Notes: generated by a model from the letters alone, not told the origin. A stretch of DNA of 5,979 bases from Verrucomicrobiota bacterium (GCA_003641465.1 QNAJ01000100.1:1-5979), one strand, 5' to 3'; numbered from the stretch's first letter, positions 1 through 5,979 are shown. Numbers and translations are program-made.

Positions 1-341
1 ATTGGAAGCTTTGGAAGAAAAAGTTCCAAGGACTGAAAGTTTCGGAAGAAAAAGATCCAAGGCCGCCCCGACGTCGGTCGGGGCGAGCCTCGCCCCCATA
101 CTTATCGGGGCGGGTGTGGAAGCCTGCAGACAAAAAGTTCCAAGGATTGGAAATTTTGAAAAGAAAATCTCCGAACATTGGAAGTTCTGTAAGGGAAAAG
201 TTCCAAGGTTTGGAAGTTTTGGAGGGAAAAGTTCCAAGGTTTGGAAGTTTTGCAGGAAAAAGTTCCAAGCATTGGAAGTTTTGGGAAAGAAAGTTCCAAG
301 CGTTGGAATTTTTGGAAGGAAAAGTTTCAAGCATTGGAAGT
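1..341. repeat. Tandem array of 31-bp palindromic TTCCAAnnnTTGGAA units
   Basis: About ten units, each with a dyad TTCCAA-3 nt-TTGGAA followed by a GTTTTG-like and purine-rich linker (GGGAAAA type). The TTGGAA half-sites, or their degenerate equivalents, begin at 2, 33, 116, 147, 178, 210, 241, 272, 303 and 334. Every step is 31 bp, except one of 32 bp and one of 83 bp where a 52-bp GC-rich element is inserted. The best-preserved units are at 201-215, 232-246, 263-277 and 294-308; those at 24-38, 55-121 and 169-183 are degraded. The period is close to three helical turns, so all dyads face the same side of DNA. Open frames through the tract are by-products: 31 is not a multiple of 3, so the frame shifts at each unit. 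The array lies just beyond the stop of the wzt-like gene and continues off the left edge. Its function is unknown. Possibilities are a binding array for a dimeric protein, a nucleoid or segregation site, or a lineage-specific intergenic repeat; each dyad could also form a weak 6-bp hairpin followed by Ts on either strand. Confidence 0.9.
61..115. repeat. GC-rich multi-hairpin element inserted in the repeat array
   Basis: A stretch of about 52 extra bases sits exactly between the TTCCAA-like half (55-60) and the TTGGAA-like half (116-121) of one array unit. It is strongly GC-rich, unlike the AT-richer array around it. It contains a perfect 9-bp stem CGCCCCGAC (64-72) with GTCGGGGCG (77-85) and a GTCG loop. 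A 7-bp stem GGGGCGA (80-86) with TCGCCCC (90-96) has a 3-nt loop, and a 6-bp stem CGCCCC (91-96) pairs with GGGGCG (107-112). Because arms are shared, the middle hairpin competes with the other two. I see no clear target-site duplication and no coding capacity. It looks like a REP- or MITE-like extragenic palindrome, but the family is not identified. Confidence 0.75.
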
Positions 342-363
342 CTGCAGAAGGAAATGGACCAGA

Positions 364-400
364 GCTTGCCCCGCTTCAGCGGCGGCTTGCCCCTCAGCGG
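364..400. repeat. Short imperfect direct repeat in spacer
   Basis: Two adjacent copies of GCTTGCCCC followed by CAGCGG occur at 364-382 and 385-400, the second lacking 3 nt between the two blocks. The spacer 342-437, between the palindrome array and the stop of the wzt-like gene, otherwise shows no gene. A 5-bp CCGCT/AGCGG pairing at 371-382 has only a 2-nt loop and no T-run, so I do not call it a terminator. Confidence 0.4.
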
Positions 401-437
401 TGCTTGTCGCGCCGAATGCGGGAGTAGGTCCAACCCT

Positions 438-1646
438 TCATCTGCCGGCAGGATGCGATGGTTGCGCCGGCGGAAGTTCCCAGCGGCAGTGAAGATGGAC
501 CATCCCCAGCCCACCCAGCGGGTTGTGGACGGCAAAGGGATACCAGTCTTCGCGGCGGTGGTACTGGATCTTGTGATCTTCGGAATGGATGGAAAGCGAG
601 AGAAAATAATGGCCTTCCATCAGCAGTAACGGATCTATGACCAGCCGGATCACTCCTTCCCCGCTTATACGTTCGATTGTGCGGCCCTCGATCTGGGTGT
701 TGGACCCGAAGATGGGAATTCCATTCCCGCTCTTTATCGAAAAACCGAAGACCGGACGCACGACCGGTTGATGCGCATGGAAGTGTATTTCCACGATCAT
801 GGATTTTCCGGTAGTAAAGCGGGTAGATTCCGTGCCGCCTTCATCCAGCAGTCGCACCTCTGTGAATTCAACTTGGCGGCTGCCATACTCGTGGGTACGC
901 ACCGGTCCTCCTTCGCCTCCACAGCGATGCAGATATTCGATAATGGTGTCAGCCGGGTCGCCCCGGCTGATCATCCGTCCGTGATGAATAAGCATGGCTT
1001 CGTCGCAGAATTCCTCAACTGTCTGGAGGGCGTGGGAGACAAAGAGGATGGTCTTGCCGGCCCGCTGGAAGCGTTTCATGCGGTCCAGGCAGCGATGCTG
1101 AAATTCGACATCTCCTACCGCCAGCACTTCGTCAATCAGCAGAATGTCGGGATCCATTTCCACGGCGACCGCGAATCCCAGGCGCACGTACATACCGCTG
1201 GAATAGTGACGGACGGGCATGTCGATGAATTCGCGCAATCCGGAAAAATCCACAATGCGATCAAACCGCTTCCGGATGTCTTCACGGGGAATACCGAGGA
1301 TGGACGCATTAAGATAGATATTCTCGCGCCCACTGAGGTCAGGGTGGAAGCCAGCACCCAGTTCCAGCAGGGAGGATATGCGGCCCTGGGCTCGAACCCA
1401 GCCCTCGCTGGGCGTGATGGTGCCGGCTATCAGGCCCAGGAGAGAGCTCTTGCCCGCCCCGTTGGGGCCGATGATCCCCAGGGTGCACCCTTTCCGGACT
1501 TCAAATGTAAGCCCTTGCAGGGCCCAGAAACGTTCGTTTTTCCGGCCCCGCAGCAGTGTGCCGATACGCCCGAAGAGCGTCTGCGGGGCGAGCCCGCGCA
1601 TTCGGAACCATTTCCCCAGGTTTTCCGCCTGGATGGCCGCCGTCAT
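438..1646 (-). CDS. wzt: Wzt-like polysaccharide ABC exporter ATP-binding protein
   Basis: A 402-residue ATPase of the Wzt/TagH class. It powers export of a lipid-linked polysaccharide (O-antigen, teichoic-acid-like or capsule chain) across the inner membrane with the adjacent permease. Seen in the protein: Walker A GPNGAGKSS at 60-68, LELGAGF at 94-100 in the Q-loop position as usual for this class, signature YSSGM at 148-152, Walker B ILLIDE at 168-173 followed by VLAVGD, and H-loop His205. The nucleotide-binding domain ends near 240. Residues about 250-400 form a beta-rich tail at the position of the Wzt C-terminal carbohydrate-binding domain, which in known systems recognises the terminus of the finished chain; the specificity here cannot be read. 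The ATG has an AAGGGC ribosome site (1652-1657) 5 nt upstream. It follows the permease gene by 31 nt and is the last gene of the cluster. The symbol is by family; the chain exported is unknown. Confidence 0.93.
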   Translation of the reverse strand: MTAAIQAENLGKWFRMRGLAPQTLFGRIGTLLRGRKNERFWALQGLTFEVRKGCTLGIIGPNGAGKSSLLGLIAGTITPSEGWVRAQGRISSLLELGAGFHPDLSGRENIYLNASILGIPREDIRKRFDRIVDFSGLREFIDMPVRHYSSGMYVRLGFAVAVEMDPDILLIDEVLAVGDVEFQHRCLDRMKRFQRAGKTILFVSHALQTVEEFCDEAMLIHHGRMISRGDPADTIIEYLHRCGGEGGPVRTHEYGSRQVEFTEVRLLDEGGTESTRFTTGKSMIVEIHFHAHQPVVRPVFGFSIKSGNGIPIFGSNTQIEGRTIERISGEGVIRLVIDPLLLMEGHYFLSLSIHSEDHKIQYHRREDWYPFAVHNPLGGLGMVHLHCRWELPPAQPSHPAGR

Positions 1647-1677
1647 GCTATGCCCTTTCGCTCATCGTCTGTCCGCC

Positions 1678-2505
1678 TTACAGGTAGTCGGCGAAATGCC
1701 TTTGGGCCCGCACGAAAATAGCAAAGCCGGAGATGAGCAGGAGAAAGATCAGCAGGCCGCCGGCAAGGGACCAGGCTGAAAGGGGAAAATCCACCGGGCG
1801 CAGGATACAGAAGCGGTAGGCGGTGATGATAACCGCCAGGGGGTTGAGCATGTAGCACTTCATCAGCCAGGGGAGTGAGGCTGCGAAACGGCTGAGGAAT
1901 TCAAGATTATACATCACCGGAGAAAGGAAAAACCAGGCGCTGAGCAGCAGGCCGACCAGATGGGGCGTATCACGGAAGTAAACATTGGACGACGACAGGA
2001 TGAGGGCGAGGGCGAAATTGAATCCGGTGTGAAGGATTATGACAAGCGGCAGGAGCAGGAGCCTGGAAATCGTGAAGGGCAGCCCGTGGCTCAGGATGGC
2101 GATCAGGGGGAATTGAACTATGAGGCTCAGCAGATAATTGATCAGCGCGCCCAGGGTCACCGACAGGGGCAGGAGAGAGCGGGGGAAATATACCTTTTTT
2201 ACCAGACTGGCGCTGGAACTGACTGAAACCATTCCTCCATTGACGCATTGAACGGTGAACTGCCACGCGAAGACCCCGATGATGATTTCCTCCATCGGGA
2301 CACCTCGACCTGCCACGACGCGCAGGAAGAAGAGATAGATGAGCGCCATGAAAAGCGGGGTCAGGATGCTCCAGAGGAATCCCAGCAGCGAGCCCTTGTA
2401 GCGCCCTTTGAGATCCCGCAGGACCAGGTTCCACAACATGTTCCCCCTCGAACCCACCGCCCGCAGTTCCGACAGTAATGTGGTGTTCTGGGCGTTCTCA
2501 CTCAT
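1678..2505 (-). CDS. wzm: ABC-2 type polysaccharide exporter permease (Wzm-like)
   Basis: A 275-residue integral membrane protein, the usual length for Wzm/TagG/KpsM-type permeases. It pairs with the downstream ATPase to move lipid-linked glycan out of the cytoplasm. Family features are visible: an amphipathic N-terminal stretch with the RDLKGRYKGSLLGFLW motif (30-45) before the first membrane helix, several hydrophobic segments (about 42-64, 74-92, 112-140, 147-170, 182-200, 245-265), VYFRDTPHLVG at 175-185, LSPVMY at 194-199, the NP at 221-222 and Arg231 in the last periplasmic region, and a C-terminal RHFADYL typical of the family. The ATG overlaps the end of the gspM-like gene by 8 nt, so translation is probably coupled. 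No glycosyltransferases lie in the window, so the substrate is not indicated. The alternative name is an O-antigen or teichoic acid exporter permease. Confidence 0.93.
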   Translation of the reverse strand: MSENAQNTTLLSELRAVGSRGNMLWNLVLRDLKGRYKGSLLGFLWSILTPLFMALIYLFFLRVVAGRGVPMEEIIIGVFAWQFTVQCVNGGMVSVSSSASLVKKVYFPRSLLPLSVTLGALINYLLSLIVQFPLIAILSHGLPFTISRLLLLPLVIILHTGFNFALALILSSSNVYFRDTPHLVGLLLSAWFFLSPVMYNLEFLSRFAASLPWLMKCYMLNPLAVIITAYRFCILRPVDFPLSAWSLAGGLLIFLLLISGFAIFVRAQRHFADYL

Positions 2506-3022
2506 CTTTCCCGCCTGGCGGCTCCATCCCTACCGCCTGAAGGCACAATTTGCCATTGATTGGATTTTCGCCGCCGCCCTCGTCCGCCCCCCTCAGCTGG
2601 TATTCCCTTATCCGCCACGGTGGGCGCGAATTTTCGAGGGTCATGACAAGCTGGGAGAGCTTGTCGGCCGGTATTCCCTGAAGAGAGATTTCCGCCTCAT
2701 ACAGCAGCCATCCCGGGAGAAGTCGGCGGATTCGCGTATCGGAGACGCGGCACCATACACGACATTCCGCCCTTTGAACAAGCGAGTTCAGGTTAAGGGG
2801 GATCCGGCGGTTGATAGATTGCAGGGCGTCCATCGCCTTTTCGGCATCCCGGATGGAGACCCGGATTTTTTCCAGTTCAGCGAGTTGACCGTAGAGCTGC
2901 TGTATCCGGGGGGCGGCAGACCGATAAAAACGGAAAGCGCCGATGGTGGCCAGCAGGGCGACCGCAACCGAGCTGACCGCAATCCAGCGCAGGATCGCTA
3001 TCTGCTGACTCCTGAGCGACAT
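2498..3022 (-). CDS. gspM: GspM/PilO-like inner membrane secretion platform protein
   Basis: A 174-residue bitopic protein. It has a short cytoplasmic N-terminus, one membrane helix at about 10-32, a predicted coiled coil at about 36-70 (heptad-like QLYGQLAELEKIRVSIRDAE), then a periplasmic domain (about 80-165) with alternating strands and helices that could be the ferredoxin-like fold of GspM and PilO. In type II secretion GspM dimerises and partners GspL in the inner-membrane platform. Sequence identity to known GspM is not obvious by eye. The call rests on size, topology and its place directly after gspK- and gspL-like genes, the standard K-L-M order. It starts in a TAATG overlap with the gspL-like stop and has a strong GGAGGGG site (3031-3037) 8 nt upstream. 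Its end overlaps the permease start. The C-terminus is Gly/Pro-rich and probably disordered. PilO of a pilus system is the main alternative. Confidence 0.7.
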   Translation of the reverse strand: MSLRSQQIAILRWIAVSSVAVALLATIGAFRFYRSAAPRIQQLYGQLAELEKIRVSIRDAEKAMDALQSINRRIPLNLNSLVQRAECRVWCRVSDTRIRRLLPGWLLYEAEISLQGIPADKLSQLVMTLENSRPPWRIREYQLRGADEGGGENPINGKLCLQAVGMEPPGGKDE

Positions 3023-4401
3023 TATCGCGACCCCTCCACCAGGAATGCAATCCTGCCGGCCCCGGAATCCACGCGGCGGGCCACGCCGGCACGGAATCCC
3101 GCTTCCTGCAGGGCGGTTACCAGTTCAGTATCGGCTCCCGGAGGTCCTGTTCCCGAAATGCGAGCCGAGTCGCTGCCGATCACCAGGTCACTGACTGCGA
3201 TCGCTCTCCGCCGACAGATTTCCAGCAGCTTACGCAGCAGCAGGGATACTTGAGGAGATAGCGCCTCACGGAAGGGAGAAAGTGTTTGCAGCCTCTGACG
3301 GCAGGCTCGCCGGGCTATGAGGACTTCCTGACCGGCCGGGACACGGCTAATGCCGGAAATGGCCGAGGCCTCGCGTCTCAGTTTCGCAGCCAGTTGATTC
3401 TCAAGCGAATGAATTCGCGCCACGAAGACCAGGTCGAGGGCCGCGATCAAGATGGATACTCCCAGAAAGCGGGTGTAGAGGCCTATCCGGCGTCGGTTCT
3501 CCCAAGAGATCAGGATGGGATGCTTCAGGTCCCCGCTGAGAAGGTTGAATCGGCTCTGGCCGCCGGGAAGCAGAGCCCGACGGGCCACCGCCTTCGCCAG
3601 CAGATCGCTATCCGTCAGATGGACTTCCTCAATATCGAGATTGAGAGACGTGCGTAATGTATCCAGACCGCATACCGGGATTTGTTCGCCGCACCATATC
3701 CATTGCAGTCGGTGAAAGCCGCTCGGCGCGGCCTGCCGCAGCAGCCCGGGTATGCGGCGGGAGATATCCGATGGGATCTGCCCTTCGCTACCGGTTGTCA
3801 GGTCCAGAGTGGTTGCTGCGCGCGGAAAATCCCCGCTTCCGGAAATGAGCAGCAATCGAGGTCCGCTGCGGAAAGCTATCAGACGGCAGTCCCGATCGGC
3901 CGGGGGCTGTCTCAGCCGACATTCCTCCCACACAGCCAGAGCTTCATGGTCCACAATCACCGGATCCAATCCGGTTGTCTGACGAGTCTGTCCCAGAAAA
4001 TCCTGCAGATCCTTCCGGCGTACGGCGGCCACCAGGATTTCCGCGGCGTCGGTTGCTCGATGGATTGAGGCGACGGCAAAAGCCGATTCCTCGACCGGGA
4101 AGGGGATCTCAACGTCGAGCAACGTGGGGACCAGCCGTTGCAGTCGGGCGGGAGGCAGGCGTGGAGCTTTCAACACTCTGATGATGCTGCGCGAAGCTGG
4201 AAAGGCCACTGCGGTCAGGGCTGTTCCGCGCTCAACCTGCCGCTTGACGGACGAGATGAAATCGGGCGACTCATGGGGCTGCTGGGGGATGTTTTCAGGT
4301 GCGAGTTGGGTTCCTCGCCGCCGGAAACAGCGCAGGCTCCAGCCTTCGCCATGCTTCAGAATGGTGAAGCAGACTTTGGGCTCTGGGGAACCGACGATCA
4401 T
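3022..4401 (-). CDS. gspL: GspL-like type II secretion assembly platform protein
   Basis: A 459-residue protein with the GspL layout. A cytoplasmic actin-like region (about 1-290) is followed by one membrane helix at about 308-328, a short coiled stretch (330-350) and a periplasmic ferredoxin-like domain (about 385-459). Clues include PTLLDVEIPFPVEE at 92-105, typical of PilM/GspL actin-like domains, and RFNLLSGDLKHP at 284-295 just before the membrane segment, matching the NLLxG(E/D) element that precedes the helix in GspL. In known systems GspL recruits the GspE ATPase to the membrane and contacts GspM and the pseudopilus. No nucleotide-binding motif is evident, as usual for GspL. The start is well supported: the ATG lies in an ATGA overlap with the gspK-like stop, with AGGAG (4407-4411) 5 nt upstream. 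A fused PilM-PilN protein of a pilus-like machine is the alternative. Confidence 0.82.
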   Translation of the reverse strand: MIVGSPEPKVCFTILKHGEGWSLRCFRRRGTQLAPENIPQQPHESPDFISSVKRQVERGTALTAVAFPASRSIIRVLKAPRLPPARLQRLVPTLLDVEIPFPVEESAFAVASIHRATDAAEILVAAVRRKDLQDFLGQTRQTTGLDPVIVDHEALAVWEECRLRQPPADRDCRLIAFRSGPRLLLISGSGDFPRAATTLDLTTGSEGQIPSDISRRIPGLLRQAAPSGFHRLQWIWCGEQIPVCGLDTLRTSLNLDIEEVHLTDSDLLAKAVARRALLPGGQSRFNLLSGDLKHPILISWENRRRIGLYTRFLGVSILIAALDLVFVARIHSLENQLAAKLRREASAISGISRVPAGQEVLIARRACRQRLQTLSPFREALSPQVSLLLRKLLEICRRRAIAVSDLVIGSDSARISGTGPPGADTELVTALQEAGFRAGVARRVDSGAGRIAFLVEGSR

Positions 4402-5597
4402 GGTATCTCCTGCCAGCGGAGGAAGTGTAGGGTATCTCCATCCAGTTTGACCAGAGCCCTTATGCCGGCGGCTGCACTGCCGCGACTCGCCCGGGCTGTG
4501 ATCTCAAAAAAGCTGCTCCGGGTAGAAAGATAAGGGCTTACGCGTCTGAAAAATTCAGTGCCCAGAAATACGCGGATGGGCTCCAGGTTCCGGTATGCCC
4601 GGATTTGACGGGTTTCTGTGATCCGCCGGGCAGCATCCTGCCTGGATAGCCCCAAGATGGCAGTAAGAACCGGAGGGGGGGCGGTGTTGACGTTCACCGG
4701 CAGGGGACGGGTGCGCGCCGTCGGAATGAGACACAGGCACTGGAAAGGGTCAGCCTGGAAGGCTTCCCGGGGAAAGCTGCGCCGCCGGGGAGCAAAGTAA
4801 CTGCGGGAGAAGCCCTTGACCAGCAGGATCTCTTTCCACGACCGCAGGAAGGTGTTCGCGCAGCGGTAGGGCGGGTTCTGCTTCAGGTACAGGTCGGATT
4901 CATAGAAGCCCTGATCGTCGGGATCCACCCAGTCCTTGAGGGCCTCGACCCGCTCCAATGACTGAAAGTCTCCGCAAAGGGTGAGCAGATCGGTGAGGAT
5001 CGCAGCAGGGGTACGGATATCCTTTGAGATGTTCTGCGCAGTGAGATTGTTTATGTCGAACCGGGCGCTCAGATCGGTGATTTGTGTGACCAGGGAGATA
5101 TTATCAGGTGTCACCTCGTCCTCCGCGGGGAAATCGCCGAGGGGATGCCGCGAGATGATGCGGGGCAGGTTTCCTGCCACAGCCCGGACCTTCCATGATG
5201 CCGTGACGAGCAGCCGCTCGCGTTCCAGGGAGCGGGCTGCGGCAAGTGCCTGGACATGGATGAATGCAAAGCTTGCGGCTACAAGCAGTGCCAGTACCGC
5301 GGTCATCACCAGGACCAGAAGAAGCACTCCGCCGGAGGCTTTTTTCCGGCGGAATGAACGGTCAAGCATATGGTCAAGCCACCAGGCGGCTCCCCAAGCC
5401 AAGCCGGAGATGAGCAGCAGGCCGCCGGAAAGTGTCCACCATGCGAGGCGTACGGCGCGGTCGTGAATCAGGAAGGAGCCGGCCGCGATGATCAGTGCCA
5501 GCAGGATACTCAATGCCGAGACGACCCGGCAGGTCGTCCAGGCCCGCTTCAGGCGTCTTCGCCTTCTGGCATGTGACGGGGGCATGTGTAAAGCCAT
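4398..5597 (-). CDS. gspK: GspK-like minor pseudopilin with extra N-terminal membrane segment
   Basis: From the ATG at 5597 the protein is 399 residues. GspK caps the tip of the type II secretion pseudopilus. Diagnostic elements are DLSARFDINNL at 175-185, LKDWVDPDD at 220-228 with a following GFYESDLYL (the region that holds the calcium site in known GspK), PPYRCAN at 242-248, and VNVNTAPPPVL at 301-311 leading into a helix-hairpin-helix-like segment. A prepilin-type junction RRKKASG|G (83-90) precedes the hydrophobic helix at about 91-113; Glu5 is absent, as in GspK generally. The oddity is an N-terminal region before this junction with a run of five Arg (11-15) and two further helices (about 25-44 and 52-72). 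An in-frame ATG at 5369 with GGTGG upstream would give 323 residues, the normal family length. The frame is open upstream to a TTG at 5657, but that lies outside the likely promoter, so I reject it. It is first of the five-gene set. Confidence 0.85.
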   Translation of the reverse strand: MALHMPPSHARRRRRLKRAWTTCRVVSALSILLALIIAAGSFLIHDRAVRLAWWTLSGGLLLISGLAWGAAWWLDHMLDRSFRRKKASGGVLLLVLVMTAVLALLVAASFAFIHVQALAAARSLERERLLVTASWKVRAVAGNLPRIISRHPLGDFPAEDEVTPDNISLVTQITDLSARFDINNLTAQNISKDIRTPAAILTDLLTLCGDFQSLERVEALKDWVDPDDQGFYESDLYLKQNPPYRCANTFLRSWKEILLVKGFSRSYFAPRRRSFPREAFQADPFQCLCLIPTARTRPLPVNVNTAPPPVLTAILGLSRQDAARRITETRQIRAYRNLEPIRVFLGTEFFRRVSPYLSTRSSFFEITARASRGSAAAGIRALVKLDGDTLHFLRWQEIP

Positions 5598-5620
5598 GCT
5601 TACTTCGGAAATCCAGTGAG

Positions 5621-5649
5621 AGTATAATAAGGACCAATTCGGGTGTGCC
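5621..5649 (-). promoter_or_regulatory. Candidate promoter for the gspK-led operon
   Basis: On the minus strand a TATACT -10 hexamer (5626-5621, 5 of 6 to consensus) lies 17 bp from GGCACA (5649-5644, only 3 of 6 to TTGACA). Transcription would begin near 5614, about 17 nt before the ATG at 5597. The position supports the ATG start over the upstream TTG. The -35 is weak, so an activator or a different sigma factor is possible. Confidence 0.35.
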
Positions 5650-5683
5650 GCGATCAAAAATCTGAACCCCGGTAGATCACGGC
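5647..5683. promoter_or_regulatory. Imperfect inverted repeat in divergent intergenic region
   Basis: GCCGCGATC (5647-5655) and GATCACGGC (5675-5683) match as inverted arms at 8 of 9 positions across a 19-nt spacer. The left arm overlaps the -35 part of the candidate minus-strand promoter, so it could be an operator acting on the gspK operon or on both divergent genes. A TTTT follows the right arm on the plus strand, but the long loop makes a terminator unlikely. No known regulator motif is recognised. Confidence 0.3.
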
Positions 5684-5740
5684 TTTTCCAGTGGGCAAGC
5701 CGGGATGAGCATGGTAGTCATGGAGCAGGATGTGAGTGTG

Positions 5741-5746
5741 AGGAGG
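5741..5746 (+). promoter_or_regulatory. Strong ribosome binding site of the divergent gene
   Basis: A full AGGAGG lies 7 nt before the ATG at 5754. It fixes the start of the small plus-strand gene and argues that the reading frame, though broken by TAG, is or was a translated gene. No clear -10/-35 pair is visible upstream. Confidence 0.8.
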
Positions 5747-5753
5747 CGAGGCG

Positions 5754-5979
5754 ATGATACCCGACCTGCAATCCAGCATATTGTGCGACGACGTGCGGCA
5801 GGAGCGTAACGGCAAGTTCATCCTGATCGGCCTGTTTGACGCGATTGCCGCGCGCCAGCTTCCGATCCGCTAGCCACGGTTGTTCATGGTCACCCGATGG
5901 TGCAGCGGGGAGGGTGAGTTCAAGCAGCGTACCCGTATTCTGGCGCCGGACCAGAGCACTGTGGTGGCGGAGGGGCGCG
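5754..5979 (+). pseudogene. DUF6941-like small protein gene with in-frame TAG, cut by window edge
   Basis: Translation from the ATG at 5754 begins MIPDLQSSILCDDVRQERNG and continues KFILIGLFDAI. The CDDVRxExxGKxxLIGxFD pattern is that of a small uncharacterised bacterial family that I recall as DUF6941; the name is from memory. Codon 40 (5871-5873) is TAG. The same frame then stays open to the edge, reading PRLFMVTRWCSGEGEF and on through ILAPDQSTVVAEGR, which looks like the normal continuation of the family (full length roughly 120-140 residues). So the gene is a recent pseudogene, a sequencing or assembly error (one base from Tyr TAC/TAT or Gln CAG), or is read through. A restart at the in-frame ATG 5886 has no ribosome site. 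The five other genes in the window end in TGA or TAA. The 3' end lies outside the window. The function of the family is unknown. Confidence 0.65.

Noticed and set aside
1..341. CRISPR array
   Set aside because: The units are head-to-tail at 31 bp with similar linkers. There are no unique 30-40 bp spacers, no leader and no cas genes.
342..437. Intrinsic terminator after the wzt-like gene
   Set aside because: The only short stem (371-382) has a 2-nt loop and no T-run. The array dyads beyond are followed by Ts but have only 6-bp AT-rich stems, so termination there is possible but not supported enough to annotate.
2..629. Plus-strand open frames through the left repeat tract with recurring KVPxxGSF-like peptides
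   Set aside because: They arise from the 31-bp nucleotide repeat, which shifts frame at every unit. They lack a ribosome site and run into the antisense of the wzt-like gene.
768..1721. 317-residue plus-strand open frame
   Set aside because: It is the antisense shadow of the wzt-like gene, whose Walker A, signature and Walker B motifs are intact on the minus strand.
2408..3253. 281-residue plus-strand open frame
   Set aside because: It spans antisense across three minus-strand genes with well-placed starts and ribosome sites, and shows no recognisable protein features.
5598..5657. Upstream extension of the gspK-like gene to a TTG at 5657
   Set aside because: The TTG lacks a ribosome site and would lie upstream of the likely -10 hexamer. 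The added 20 residues show no family features.

Overview
The window carries one rightward-to-leftward (minus-strand) gene cluster of five genes. A tandem-repeat tract lies at its downstream end, and a divergent broken or recoded small gene lies at the right edge. The DNA is moderately GC-rich with Gram-negative-type envelope genes. The dense TTCCAA/TTGGAA intergenic repeats and the DUF6941-like gene make me suspect a Verrucomicrobiota/Kiritimatiellota/Lentisphaerota-type bacterium, possibly a metagenomic contig. That assignment is inference from general impression and cannot be proved from this sequence.

Layout. Positions 1-341 hold a regular array of about ten palindromic units of the form TTCCAAnnnTTGGAA at a 31-bp period. 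It runs off the left edge and is interrupted once, at the centre of a unit, by a 52-bp GC-rich element able to form three competing hairpins. Positions 342-437 are a short non-coding spacer with a small imperfect direct repeat. Minus-strand genes then run from right to left: a gspK-like minor pseudopilin gene (5597-4398), a gspL-like assembly platform gene (4401-3022), a gspM-like gene (3022-2498), an ABC-2 type polysaccharide exporter permease (2505-1678) and its Wzt-like ATPase with a C-terminal carbohydrate-binding-type domain (1646-438). Positions 5598-5753 are a divergent intergenic region with a plausible minus-strand promoter and an imperfect inverted repeat. From 5754 to the right edge a plus-strand gene resembles the DUF6941 family but has an in-frame TAG at codon 40.

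How they work together. The K, L and M proteins are inner-membrane and pseudopilus parts of a type II secretion (or closely related type IV pilus-like) machine. The gspC-J genes are not in the window and must lie elsewhere. The permease and ATPase form a Wzm/Wzt-type exporter for a lipid-linked polysaccharide. The first four genes overlap or abut (4, 1 and 8 nt) and the last gap is 31 nt, so all five are probably one transcript. This couples protein secretion parts to polysaccharide export, which is an unusual pairing.

The points most worth a second look are the helically phased palindrome array with its centre-inserted GC element, the extra two-helix N-terminal segment on GspK, the operon coupling, and the amber codon in the divergent gene. 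I did not find a convincing wholly new system here.
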